Part shown: positions 1-7,326 of the stretch, piece by piece | Position numbering within the stretch: position 1 is the stretch's first letter | Layout of the letters: each line of letters starts with the position of its first letter | IMG/VR virus record: IMGVR_UViG_3300021185_003853 | Location: 1 to 64,000 of that record | Direction: 5' to 3' (one strand) | DNA length: 64,000 nt | Origin: a virus | The notes under the pieces: generated by a model | What the model was told of the DNA's origin: nothing | Seen by the model: only the letters and a program-made list of their open reading frames with translations | Database searches by the model: none | Made by a program: the position numbers and the translations under genes

Positions 1-156
1 GCCACAACTGATTCTGGTTATGAGAACTTGGGATTGAACTACTCTGATATAAGAGCGTTCATTCAACAGCAAGAGGCAATTCTAGCCGCCTATAGGAGTT
101 ACTATCTAGAAGCAGAAGAAGAATTTAATGAAGCGAATGGTATCGAAGATGAGTAA
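1..156 (+). CDS. 3' end of an unidentified phage gene (truncated by window)
   Basis: Frame 1 is open from the first base to a TAA at 154-156 and gives the last 51 residues of a protein. The C-terminus is rich in Glu, Gln and Tyr (a QQQEAIL stretch and an acidic end EANGIEDE) and looks helical. No family is recognisable from this fragment. The next gene starts inside its last codons (ATG at 149), the tight coupling typical of this genome, which supports the reading frame as real. The 5' part lies outside the window. Confidence 0.6.
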   Translation, partial: ATTDSGYENLGLNYSDIRAFIQQQEAILAAYRSYYLEAEEEFNEANGIEDE

Positions 157-469
157 AAGATACGCAGTTGTGACAACGATTCAAACATTTAAGCATAGAT
201 ATGTGGTCTCTGAAGATCGCCTTCAAAGTCTAAATGAGGACTCACCTGCTGAATTGGGATGGGCAGACGACTGTGTGACTTGTGACCAAATCGATGAGTT
301 CTCACAAAAGTACATAGACGAGTCTATCATTGAATCTAAGTGGATGAAAGAAGACGATGTTCTTTCGATGTTTGATGAAGATCCTGAATTGGAATACCTA
401 AAAGATTGGGACAAAGAACAAAGACTGACCTACATTAATCATGGTCTTATACTTGACAAAGATGATTAG
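149..469 (+). CDS. Hypothetical acidic protein, 106 aa
   Basis: I do not recognise the family. The start is placed at ATG 149, which overlaps the TAA of the upstream gene, rather than at an in-frame ATG at 128 that would add seven residues and a longer overlap. The product begins MSKRYAVVTTIQTFKHRYVV, a short beta-rich start, then becomes strongly acidic (CVTCDQIDEF with a CxxC-like pair, EDDVLSMFDEDPELEYLKDW). It is probably a small early protein. It ends 33 bp before a glutaredoxin gene. Confidence 0.6.
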   Translation: MSKRYAVVTTIQTFKHRYVVSEDRLQSLNEDSPAELGWADDCVTCDQIDEFSQKYIDESIIESKWMKEDDVLSMFDEDPELEYLKDWDKEQRLTYINHGLILDKDD

Positions 470-502
470 TTCTGATATACTATTGAAAAATTAGAGGATA
501 TT

Positions 503-745
503 ATGGTAACAATATTCGGTATAGACACTTGTTTTTATTGCTTGAGATGCAAACAGTTATGTCAGGCGCTAGAGATTGAGTATGAATACTTAAATCTGTC
601 AGAATCAGAAAATGGATTAAGGTTTACACAACTTTTTTCTGAAGAGGGACAGATACCGCAAGTTTTATGGGAGGGTGAACACATTGGTGGATACCCTGAA
701 TTAAAAAGTAAGATTGATGAATATATTAATGGAGAAGTAAAATGA
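503..745 (+). CDS. Glutaredoxin
   Basis: This 80-residue protein has the glutaredoxin pattern: a beta strand (MVTIFGIDT), the redox pair CFYC at residues 11-14, the cis-proline segment QIPQV near residue 50, and the GSH-binding GGYPEL near residue 62. It should reduce disulfides using glutathione and, as with T4 NrdC, could supply electrons to ribonucleotide reductase. A GAGG ribosome-binding site lies 7 bp before ATG 503. The stop overlaps the next start (ATGA), so it is co-translated with two small paralogous genes. A second glutaredoxin is at 19248. Confidence 0.9.
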   Translation: MVTIFGIDTCFYCLRCKQLCQALEIEYEYLNLSESENGLRFTQLFSEEGQIPQVLWEGEHIGGYPELKSKIDEYINGEVK

Positions 746-1011
746 ATAGAAGTGAAGTGATTGAGAAACTAAAGTCTGATATTATAAATATAACATTCAC
801 TAAAGTAGATGGCTCTACTAGAAACATGAGAGCCACTTTAAGTGAAAATGAAATACCTACTGCATCTTCTGCTAGTACTGCTATGAAAGCACCTCAAACA
901 TATCAAGCCGTTTGGGATACAGAAGCAAGCGGTTGGAGATCATTCAAGTGGGATAGCATCAAAGAAGTAAATGGTGTTGCCACTCCAAACGGAGTATCAA
1001 TCAAAGGATAA
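742..1011 (+). CDS. Small phage protein, possible WYL_2/DUF2693 type (copy 1)
   Basis: 89 residues. N-terminal helix (SEVIEKLKSDIINITFTKVDGSTR) followed by beta segments ending in QAVWDTEASGWRSFKWDSIK, a layout I associate with the WYL_2 (DUF2693) small beta-barrel family common in phages; this assignment is from memory. The gene directly downstream is a clear paralogue: both start with an EKLK helix, have a central substitution-rich loop, and end with W-T/S-x-x-RWD/KWD-x-x-x-EV-x-G. The start overlaps the glutaredoxin stop. A TATAAATA string at 783-790 lies inside the coding region and is taken as chance. Confidence 0.6.
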   Translation: MNRSEVIEKLKSDIINITFTKVDGSTRNMRATLSENEIPTASSASTAMKAPQTYQAVWDTEASGWRSFKWDSIKEVNGVATPNGVSIKG

Positions 1012-1014
1012 AAA

Positions 1015-1308
1015 ATGGATAGCAATAAACTCATAGAAAAACTTAAAAAGGGATATGTCAAAATTAAGTCGAAGACTAATGCTGGACAGCAAATTTCTGC
1101 CTACACATTAAATCGAGGACTTATAGATGGTCAAGTTTCTATGGGTGGAAGAAATGTGGCTAATCCGTTTAGTAAATCGCTTCGAAAGCCTTATAGGTAT
1201 CTTGATGTTTTCGAAAAGTCCACTAATTCTTGGACTTTGATTAGATGGGATAAGGTTGTAGAAGTTGATGGCATCAAGACAAAAAGCGGTATAGAATATA
1301 TCGGTTGA
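1015..1308 (+). CDS. Small phage protein, possible WYL_2/DUF2693 type (copy 2)
   Basis: 97 residues, a tandem paralogue of the preceding gene (shared IEKLK start, SWTLIRWDKVVEVDGIKT end against GWRSFKWDSIKEVNGVAT). The two probably arose by duplication and then diverged strongly. The family is predicted to be a small SH3/Sm-like barrel, so nucleic-acid or protein binding is possible but not shown. The -35 box of the next promoter overlaps its stop codon region. Confidence 0.6.
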   Translation: MDSNKLIEKLKKGYVKIKSKTNAGQQISAYTLNRGLIDGQVSMGGRNVANPFSKSLRKPYRYLDVFEKSTNSWTLIRWDKVVEVDGIKTKSGIEYIG

Positions 1309-1333
1309 CACTTTCTTGATTATGTGATATAAT
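1305..1333 (+). promoter_or_regulatory. Sigma70-like early promoter
   Basis: TTGACA at 1305-1310 and TATAAT at 1328-1333, 17 bp spacer, a perfect consensus match. It reads into the gene at 1361 through the leader TTGATTGGAG, shared with the 17168 promoter. Confidence 0.85.
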
Positions 1334-1360
1334 GGTTGTTTTAATTGATTGGAGTAAAAT

Positions 1361-2515
1361 ATGGCTAAAAGTAAAAAGAGGGCTATACCGAGAAGAGGTA
1401 ATGCGGCTAAGTTGGCTGAAGAGTCTAACATTGGTCGAGAAACCATTGATTGGTCGTCAGTAAAGCCTGAAGAGTATAGAAAGAATATACTCGAAACTTT
1501 ACGCCACTACGGATACTTTTACGAGAAGAAATCTTATGTCTCGTGGTCTATAGAATGGATAAAGGCAAATCGCCCTAGTGATCTAAAAACATTCAAAGCA
1601 AGCGAAGACTGGAGAGTATCTGCCACATTAGCAGGTCTAATGAAGATGCAGTTGATGGGTGCAGAACTAGAACAGTCTGATATTGATTTCATTGAAAGTA
1701 GTGTGGCAAGAATACTACAAATAGGTAAAATGAATATAGAGAATGTTGTAGAAGAAGTTGAAGAAGATAAAGAACCCGTCAAAAGAAAGAACCCATCCGA
1801 ACTTCTAAAAGAAAAGACTCTAAACATTACGGGCGAGATCGAGGGTTTCATCGATGACTATCTAGATGGAACTCTTGATAAGAAGTTCTCATTATATACC
1901 CATTTAAAAACTATTGATGCCGCCGCACAAACTGCCAGAGATATCGCTAAGTTCTACAGAGAAATGGAAGCAGAGTTATTAGAACTGACAGTAAACAAAG
2001 ATGCTGAGTTAGTAGAAGGCTATAGCAGTCTCTCTACCAAAGAGCAGAAGGGTTTACTTAAATTGATATCTGGTTTTGTTAGTGATGCTGAGAAGTTTGT
2101 CTTGAGTAAAAAGGCAAATAGAAAACCTCGTGCCAAGAAAGCCACACCTGCCACAAAGCAAGTAGCAAAGGTTATCTATCAAAAAGAATGCGCTGACTTT
2201 AAAATATCTAGCACTAGTCCAGCCTACATAGTTGGCGCCACTGAAGTTTATCTGTTCAATACCAAAACTAGAGTTATTAAGTATCTAGTTACAGATAATA
2301 AAGACGGCTTTATAGTCAGTGGTACGACTGTCAAAAACTATGACGAAGAACTGTCATTCAAGAAAAAACTCAGAAAGCCTGAAGAGACAATCGATTCTAT
2401 CAACAAAGTAACAAAGTTGAGAGCATTGAAAGCATTGAAGGCTTTGAAAACCAAAGCAAGTTCAACTGACGGTAGAATAAACGCAGACACTGTTATTCTA
2501 AAGGTGAATAAGTGA
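1361..2515 (+). CDS. Hypothetical protein, 384 aa
   Basis: I do not recognise this family. The protein has a basic N-terminus (KSKKRAIPRR), a mostly helical first 260 residues, a Lys/Pro/Ala-rich linker (KKANRKPRAKKATPATK) near residues 248-265 and a C-terminal beta-rich domain (FKISSTSPAYIVGATEVYLF, then KTRVIKYLVTDNKDGF) ending in a basic helical tail with an LRALKALKALK repeat. The basic linker and tail suggest nucleic-acid binding (inference). It is the first gene behind a strong early promoter and ends with a GTGA overlap into the next gene. A good ribosome-binding site (GGAG) precedes ATG 1361. Confidence 0.75.
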   Translation: MAKSKKRAIPRRGNAAKLAEESNIGRETIDWSSVKPEEYRKNILETLRHYGYFYEKKSYVSWSIEWIKANRPSDLKTFKASEDWRVSATLAGLMKMQLMGAELEQSDIDFIESSVARILQIGKMNIENVVEEVEEDKEPVKRKNPSELLKEKTLNITGEIEGFIDDYLDGTLDKKFSLYTHLKTIDAAAQTARDIAKFYREMEAELLELTVNKDAELVEGYSSLSTKEQKGLLKLISGFVSDAEKFVLSKKANRKPRAKKATPATKQVAKVIYQKECADFKISSTSPAYIVGATEVYLFNTKTRVIKYLVTDNKDGFIVSGTTVKNYDEELSFKKKLRKPEETIDSINKVTKLRALKALKALKTKASSTDGRINADTVILKVNK

Positions 2516-2901
2516 AAGATAACATAATCGATTTTAATAAAGCCTTTGAGAAAAGAAAGAGGCTTGAAAAGGAGATTGATGATCTAATACTAGAGAGTGA
2601 TGAAGAGATAATAGATTTCTTTTCTACACTAAATGCGAGAGAAACCGTTTGGGCTTTGAGAGGATTTGATTTTGATATCGAAAGTGATCCAAGATCGATG
2701 CTAGACATCCTCACGATAATAGAAGCAACGAAGTCTCTAATGTGGAGAGCAAGAGGAAAGGATTATGCATTTCAAACTTTTGCCGATACAGTATTCGAAA
2801 GTGTGCAAGAAGAAAGTGGCGTTCAAATGGAACATATGTTAGACCGCTTTATAGTTGACATGGAAGAATACTACGCCAGTCTAGATGACTATGATATGTA
2901 A
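2512..2901 (+). CDS. Hypothetical protein, 129 aa, GTG start
   Basis: Starts at GTG 2512, which overlaps the TGA of the previous gene (GTGA), with AAGGTG upstream as ribosome-binding site. The product is helical and acidic (EKEIDDLILESDEEIIDFFSTL; a tail EEYYASLDDYDM). No recognised domain. Translational coupling with the 1361 gene suggests that the two proteins act together. Confidence 0.65.
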   Translation: MKDNIIDFNKAFEKRKRLEKEIDDLILESDEEIIDFFSTLNARETVWALRGFDFDIESDPRSMLDILTIIEATKSLMWRARGKDYAFQTFADTVFESVQEESGVQMEHMLDRFIVDMEEYYASLDDYDM

Positions 2902-2909
2902 AAAAAGAC

Positions 2910-2939
2910 TTGACAAAACCCATTAACTTATGTTATAGT
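2910..2939 (+). promoter_or_regulatory. Sigma70-like early promoter
   Basis: TTGACA at 2910-2915 and TATAGT at 2934-2939, 18 bp spacer, directly upstream of the RNase H gene (ATG 2972, with AGGAG as ribosome-binding site). Confidence 0.75.
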
Positions 2940-2971
2940 AGTCAATACTAAATTAAGTTAGGAGATATAAA

Positions 2972-3823
2972 ATGATATTGGTTGATCTGAACCAAGTCAT
3001 GATCGCAAATATGATGATGCAAATTGGTAATCATCATAATGCTGAGATTGACGAAGGTATGCTAAGGCATATGATTTTAAATACATTACGAGCCAATCGC
3101 AAGAAGTTTACATCTGAGTTTGGTGAACTCGTAATCTGCTGTGACGATAAGAACTATTGGCGCAGACGGATATATCCATACTACAAAGCGAATCGTAAAA
3201 AGACTAGAGATAGTTCCGAAATGGATTGGAATGCTATCTTTATTGCTTTGAACAACATTCGTGAAGAACTGAAAGAGTTCTTTCCATATAAAGTTATTCA
3301 AGTAGAAACCTGCGAAGCAGATGATATCATTGGTGTTATCACGCACGAAGAGGGTACTGAACTAAACGCAGGTGAGCCTATACTGATTCTGTCCGGTGAT
3401 AAGGATTATATACAATTGCATAAGTATGCTAATGTGAAGCAATATGATCCAGTCAGAAAGCGTTGGATTTCTAATGCAAATCCAGATAAATATCTTGCTG
3501 AACATATTATCAAGGGTGATTCAGGTGATGGCATTCCAAATGTCTTGTCTGAAGATAATGCTTTGGTTATGGGTACAAGACAACGCCCAATAACACAAAA
3601 GCGACTTGCTGAGTGGGCTGATATAAATAATATGAACGATGAGGTAAAACGGAACTACATGAGAAACAAGGCTTTGATTGATTTGAATGAAGTTCCTCAG
3701 TCAATGAAAGAAGAAATTCTTTCGCTTTGGCATAAAGATGATGGTAAAGATAGAAGTCAGTTGCTAAATTACTTTATCAAAAATAAACTGAGAAATTTAA
3801 TGGAATGTATAACGGAGTTTTAA
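2972..3823 (+). CDS. rnh: RNase H / 5'-3' exonuclease, T4 Rnh family
   Basis: 283 residues against 305 in T4 Rnh. It removes RNA primers and short flaps from lagging-strand fragments. The FEN-like acidic active-site motifs are visible in order: ILVDLN (Asp5), VICCDDKNYWRRRIYPYYK with the basic run YKANRKK, the CEADDIIG motif, ILSGDKDYIQL, and the helix-two-turn region KGDSGDGIPN. Its substrate partner gp32 is encoded at 38500. In T4 rnh sits next to dsbA-33-59-32; here it has moved 34 kb away. The stop is 1 bp from the next ATG, so the two are likely co-translated. Confidence 0.92.
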   Translation: MILVDLNQVMIANMMMQIGNHHNAEIDEGMLRHMILNTLRANRKKFTSEFGELVICCDDKNYWRRRIYPYYKANRKKTRDSSEMDWNAIFIALNNIREELKEFFPYKVIQVETCEADDIIGVITHEEGTELNAGEPILILSGDKDYIQLHKYANVKQYDPVRKRWISNANPDKYLAEHIIKGDSGDGIPNVLSEDNALVMGTRQRPITQKRLAEWADINNMNDEVKRNYMRNKALIDLNEVPQSMKEEILSLWHKDDGKDRSQLLNYFIKNKLRNLMECITEF

Positions 3824-3824
3824 A

Positions 3825-4304
3825 ATGACTACATTATCTCTGGCAGAGATTGTTAACACTGCCCGAAAAGCTGAGACAGTTGAAGAGAAGGTTGCAATTC
3901 TAAAGAAACACAATAGCAAACAATTGAAAGATGTTTTGATTCTTATGTGTGACAAGAGGTGGACTTTTGATTTACCAGACACGCCTCCTCCATACGAAGA
4001 GTCTGTCATTCATGAGTCACATGGAATGCTATATCGTGAAACTAGAAAGTTTCCTTACTTCGTGAAGGAGATGCCACAAGGCCAGAATTTAGAAAGAATG
4101 AGAAAAGAAGCACTATTCATTCAGTTGCTAGAAACAGTCGATGCAGAAGATGCTAAACTTGTTCTTCGTATGATTGCGAAAGAGCCGTATCCAGATTTGG
4201 CACCTGAGGTTATTAATCAGGCACTTGGAAACATAATTGTTGATCCAATTCCAGTTAAAAGGGGTCGTGGTCGACCTAAGAAATCAGAAGCACCGGTATC
4301 ATAA
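3825..4304 (+). CDS. Conserved T4-like phage protein (possible DUF6433)
   Basis: 159 residues. N-terminal helical region (SLAEIVNTARKAETVEEKVAILKK), a Pro-rich centre (LPDTPPPYEE), a helical segment with RMRKEALFIQLLETVDAEDAKLVL, and a C-terminal basic tail RGRGRPKK resembling an AT-hook (minor-groove binding). I believe this matches a protein widespread in marine T4-like phages (DUF6433), from memory. DNA binding by the tail is inference. It follows rnh with a 1 bp gap. Confidence 0.65.
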   Translation: MTTLSLAEIVNTARKAETVEEKVAILKKHNSKQLKDVLILMCDKRWTFDLPDTPPPYEESVIHESHGMLYRETRKFPYFVKEMPQGQNLERMRKEALFIQLLETVDAEDAKLVLRMIAKEPYPDLAPEVINQALGNIIVDPIPVKRGRGRPKKSEAPVS

Positions 4305-4318
4305 TAAGGTAAGGTAAG

Positions 4319-4462
4319 ATGGGTAAAAATAAGAGTAAGAAATTTCGTGAGTGGATGGATGAGGACTTTGATAGTAAAAAGGACTCAAAGCGATACGACA
4401 AGCGTAAAGCAAAGATTCAAGAAGCGAGACGAAACAAGCGAAAGAACCGAGATTCTTTCTAA
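4319..4462 (+). CDS. Small highly basic protein, 47 aa
   Basis: ATG 4319 to TAA 4460-4462, preceded by AAGGTAAG. The product is extremely rich in Lys and Arg (MGKNKSKKFREW at the start, RRNKRKNRDSF at the end). It is too short for domain calls; its charge suggests nucleic-acid or ribosome association. It sits in a consistent operon position between the DUF6433-like gene and the peroxiredoxin gene, which supports it as a real gene. Confidence 0.65.
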   Translation: MGKNKSKKFREWMDEDFDSKKDSKRYDKRKAKIQEARRNKRKNRDSF

Positions 4463-4489
4463 ACACAACATATATTATGGAGTTATAGT

Positions 4490-5002
4490 ATGATATCAGC
4501 AGTAGGGACTATGTTCCCAGACTTTGAATTGACAGGCGTAAACAAAGATAATGAGTTCGAGAAAGTTAACAATACTAACTTGATTGGCAAATGGTCTGTA
4601 GTTTACTTCTACCCAAAAGACTTTACTTTCATCTGTCCAACTGAAATTGCGGCATTTGACGAACTAACTGCACACGCCAATGTACTTGGTATTAGTGGCG
4701 ATAACGAGTTCTGCAAACTCGCATGGAAGAAAGACAACGATCTAATCGGTAATATTCAGCACACACTACTCGCAGACTGTGGTCTAAGACTCGCAAGAGA
4801 TTGTGGTGTCAAAGAACACTCTGAACAAGTTGCTTATCGTGCAACATTCATTCTAGACGAAGTTGGTGTGATTCAACACTGTTCTGTAAATGCATTAGAT
4901 ACTGGTCGTAATGCCAAAGAGATACTTCGTACCCTGAAAGCACTACAAGCAGGTGGTCTAACTGGCTGTTCATGGAACCCAGGTGATCAATTCGTAGCAT
5001 AA
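4490..5002 (+). CDS. Peroxiredoxin (AhpC/2-Cys type)
   Basis: 170 residues. Reduces H2O2 and organic peroxides. The fold signature is clear: FPDFELTG near the N-terminus, YFYPKDFTFICPTE with the peroxidatic Cys49, a Thr/Pro/Arg environment, and RATFILDEVGVI. A C-terminal Cys160 in GLTGCSWNPG takes the position of the resolving cysteine of typical 2-Cys enzymes. It is an auxiliary metabolic gene that would keep infected cells reduced; the two phage glutaredoxins could serve the same need. GGAG lies 8 bp before ATG 4490. Confidence 0.92.
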   Translation: MISAVGTMFPDFELTGVNKDNEFEKVNNTNLIGKWSVVYFYPKDFTFICPTEIAAFDELTAHANVLGISGDNEFCKLAWKKDNDLIGNIQHTLLADCGLRLARDCGVKEHSEQVAYRATFILDEVGVIQHCSVNALDTGRNAKEILRTLKALQAGGLTGCSWNPGDQFVA

Positions 5003-5007
5003 AAGTC

Positions 5008-5037
5008 TTGACTTTACCTATACAAGTATGTTATAAT
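5008..5037 (+). promoter_or_regulatory. Sigma70-like early promoter
   Basis: TTGACT 5008-5013 and TATAAT 5032-5037, 18 bp spacer, between the peroxiredoxin stop and the HAD phosphatase gene. Confidence 0.8.
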
Positions 5038-5066
5038 ACTTTGTATTTTGATGATAAGGAAGTAAA

Positions 5067-5642
5067 TTGAATAACAAGATAATAGTAGTTGATTGTGATG
5101 GTGTTCTTCTTGATTGGGAACATAGCTTCAAACTCTGGATGAAAGAGAAGGGTTATGAAGTAAAGAACGATGTTGAGTATTCTATGGCTAAATCTTACGA
5201 GATGGAAAAGCCAGAGATGAAAAAGTTGATTCGCCATTTTAACGAGAGCGCAACGATGTGTTGCTTACCGCCTCTTCGAGATGCTGTGAAGTATGTTCGC
5301 AAGATTCACGAAGAGTTAGGTTATGTCTTTCACTGTGTCACTAGTATGACTCTTGATCGTCACGCCAACAAGTTGAGAGAACAAAACTTGAGCAACCTGT
5401 TCGGTGAAACAGCTTTTGAGAAAGTTCAATGTCTTGACACTGGTGCTGACAAAGACGATGCACTTCTTCCTTATCTTGATAGTGGTTGTGTCTGGGTCGA
5501 AGATAAGATTAAGAACGCTGAGTTAGGTGATCGTTTAGGAATGAGTGCTGTACTGATGAAGCATGACCACCAAAACGATTATACTAACGATGCAATCCCC
5601 GCAGTAGAAAGTTGGAAAGAAATCTATGAAATGCTCTCATAA
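5067..5642 (+). CDS. HAD-superfamily hydrolase (5'-nucleotidase-like), TTG start
   Basis: 191 residues. HAD motif I is VVDCDGVLLDW (nucleophile and acid Asp at residues 9 and 11), motif II is CVTSMT, the conserved Lys is in ADKDDALL and motif IV is WVEDKIKNAELG. These predict a phosphatase, plausibly for nucleotides. The start is TTG 5067, placed 8 bp after AAGGA; no ATG fits before motif I. Single-gene unit behind the 5008 promoter, followed by a late-promoter-like element and a terminator. Substrate is not deducible. Confidence 0.85.
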   Translation: MNNKIIVVDCDGVLLDWEHSFKLWMKEKGYEVKNDVEYSMAKSYEMEKPEMKKLIRHFNESATMCCLPPLRDAVKYVRKIHEELGYVFHCVTSMTLDRHANKLREQNLSNLFGETAFEKVQCLDTGADKDDALLPYLDSGCVWVEDKIKNAELGDRLGMSAVLMKHDHQNDYTNDAIPAVESWKEIYEMLS

Positions 5643-5655
5643 GGGCTTCATTTGA

Positions 5656-5663
5656 TATAAATA
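5656..5663 (+). promoter_or_regulatory. T4-type late promoter, TATAAATA
   Basis: Perfect match to the T4 late -10 consensus at 5656-5663, just upstream of the late-type genes from 5732 (PhoH, PAAR, fibre). An intrinsic terminator lies only about 25 bp downstream, an odd arrangement discussed in the findings. Confidence 0.6.
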
Positions 5664-5686
5664 TCATTATGGTTAGATGTGAGTTA

Positions 5687-5714
5687 GGGCAATCTAAGGA
5701 TTGTCCATTTTTTT
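5687..5714 (+). terminator. Rho-independent terminator
   Basis: Stem GGGCAATC (5687-5694) with GATTGTCC (5699-5706, one G-T pair), loop TAAG, followed by A and seven T. It would end the HAD-gene transcript. Confidence 0.8.
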
Positions 5715-5731
5715 AGCAATCGGAGAATAGT

Positions 5732-5965
5732 ATGCCTATATATCAATACAAAAATGAAGAAACCGGTGAAGTGAGTGATAAGTTCATGTCCATTTCCGAT
5801 ATGGAGCAATTCGAAATCGACAACCCCCACATGAAGAAAATGATACAGCCCGTTGCATTCGGTGATGCGATGCGTATGGGTGTAAGAAAAACTGACGACA
5901 GTTTTAATGATTTGATGAAGAACATTAAAAAGCACAATGCGGGGTCTACAATAAAAACAAGATAA
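5732..5965 (+). CDS. FmdB-like small protein without zinc cysteines
   Basis: 77 residues starting MPIYQYKNEETGEVSDKF, the start typical of FmdB-type zinc-ribbon proteins (MPxYxYxC), but with the metal cysteines absent. Small proteins of this kind sit in the structural gene regions of marine T4-like phages; the function is unknown to me. ATG 5732 follows CGGAG. It is the first gene of the late block that continues with phoH. Confidence 0.6.
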   Translation: MPIYQYKNEETGEVSDKFMSISDMEQFEIDNPHMKKMIQPVAFGDAMRMGVRKTDDSFNDLMKNIKKHNAGSTIKTR

Positions 5966-5977
5966 GGATTTTAATTA

Positions 5978-6733
5978 ATGCCTGCACAACAACAAGAAAG
6001 ACTAACTAAAAGGCAAAGACGAGTATTAAGACAACAGGGGATATTAGACACAACAAATCAACTTTCATCAGGATTTACAGTTAAGAGCGATATTGCTCCA
6101 ATGACTGATAATCAGGCTTTAGCCTTTGAGTCGTGGGATGAGGGTCAAAACTTAATGTTACATGGTATAGCCGGAACTGGTAAAACATTTCTAGCACTAT
6201 ACTTTGCACTTAAAGAGACATTGAAGACAAACACTCCACATAAGAAAGTGTTTATCATTCGATCAATCGTTCCAACAAGAGATATAGGCTTTCTGCCTGG
6301 TTCTCAGAAAGATAAGATGAAAGTGTACGAAGCACCGTACTACGACATCTGTAGCAAACTCTTTGGTAGAGGTGATGCTTACGAGATTCTGAAAACTAGA
6401 AACAATGTAGAGTTTGTATCTACTTCCTTTCTAAGAGGTTCTACCTTTGATGACTGCATTATCGTAGTTGACGAAGTTCAAAACATGAGTGATCAAGAAT
6501 TACACACAGTAATGACTCGTGTCGGTGAAGATTGTAGAATCATTTTCGCAGGTGATGTAAAGCAAGACGATCTAACAAGTGAACGAAAGAAAGAACTTTC
6601 AGGCTTGAAAAAGTTCATGGAAGTGATTCGCAATATGCGAGAGTTCGACTTTGTTGAGTTTCTAGCCAATGATATTGTAAGAAGTAATCTCGTAAAATCA
6701 TATATAATAGAGAGAGATAAACAAGGATTATAG
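5978..6733 (+). CDS. phoH: PhoH-family ATPase
   Basis: 251 residues. Walker A GIAGTGKT at 63-70, motif RSIVPTRDIGFLPGS, Walker B IIVVDEVQN near residue 165, and sensor-type IIFAGDVKQDD. PhoH-like P-loop ATPases with RNA/DNA-helicase-like cores are hallmark genes of marine phages; phosphate-stress induction is often assumed, but the biochemical role in phages is unsettled. The N-terminal 35 residues are basic (KRQRRVLRQQ). The next gene follows 2 bp after the stop. Confidence 0.92.
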   Translation: MPAQQQERLTKRQRRVLRQQGILDTTNQLSSGFTVKSDIAPMTDNQALAFESWDEGQNLMLHGIAGTGKTFLALYFALKETLKTNTPHKKVFIIRSIVPTRDIGFLPGSQKDKMKVYEAPYYDICSKLFGRGDAYEILKTRNNVEFVSTSFLRGSTFDDCIIVVDEVQNMSDQELHTVMTRVGEDCRIIFAGDVKQDDLTSERKKELSGLKKFMEVIRNMREFDFVEFLANDIVRSNLVKSYIIERDKQGL

Positions 6734-6735
6734 TA

Positions 6736-7326
6736 ATGCCAGGCGTAGTAAGACAAGACATAGACACTCAAGCAGGACATCCCTGCCCAGCCGTACCTAC
6801 CAGTCACGGTCCACAGCCTTATGTGTCTGCGGGGCAAAGTAAAGTCTTTGCTGATAATGCACTTATTGTGAATAAACTTGGGTCAGCCGCTTGCGGTGAT
6901 ACAGTCGATGCAGTATCAACTAAAGTCTTTGCAGGAGGCCAAGGCGTTCATCGATTGGGTGATGCCACTGTGGGTGAAGGATGTTTCAACCCGTCTACAG
7001 CCGCTAGTGCATCAAACAAAGTATTTTCTGACGACCAAAATAATGCTATTGCTTCTGAAATTTCAATTACACCGATCGAAGATAATGACGGAGATGGAAC
7101 TATCAACCAGTTTGATGCTTTCCCGAATGACCATAGACGAGGAAATGAGACTACTGATACAGATGGTGACGGCATACCAAACAATCAAGATAGTGATGAT
7201 GACAACGATGGTGTTGTTGATGGTCCAGATAGATTCCCGTATGATCCAACAGAATCGGAAGACAAAGATCGTGATGGCGTAGGTGCTAACACTGATGCAG
7301 ATGATAATGATCCGGATGTTCAGTAA
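6736..7326 (+). CDS. PAAR-like spike-tip protein with thrombospondin type 3 repeats
   Basis: 196 residues in two parts. Residues 1-110 are a PAAR-like domain: repeated SKVFADNALIVNKLGSAACGD, TKVFAGGQGVHRLGDATVGEG and ASNKVFSDD with spaced His/Cys, the pattern of proteins that sharpen the tip of phage and T6SS spikes. Residues 115-196 are acidic Ca-binding thrombospondin type 3 repeats (DNDGDGTINQFDAFPND, DTDGDGIPNNQDSDDDNDG, KDRDGVG). T4 gp5.4 is PAAR only, so the acidic extension is unusual. The stop overlaps the next start (TAATG). Confidence 0.82.
   Translation: MPGVVRQDIDTQAGHPCPAVPTSHGPQPYVSAGQSKVFADNALIVNKLGSAACGDTVDAVSTKVFAGGQGVHRLGDATVGEGCFNPSTAASASNKVFSDDQNNAIASEISITPIEDNDGDGTINQFDAFPNDHRRGNETTDTDGDGIPNNQDSDDDNDGVVDGPDRFPYDPTESEDKDRDGVGANTDADDNDPDVQ

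Noticed and set aside
783-790. TATAAATA string
   Set aside because: Lies inside an early coding region with no late gene downstream; a similar string at 3622-3629 inside rnh is rejected for the same reason.
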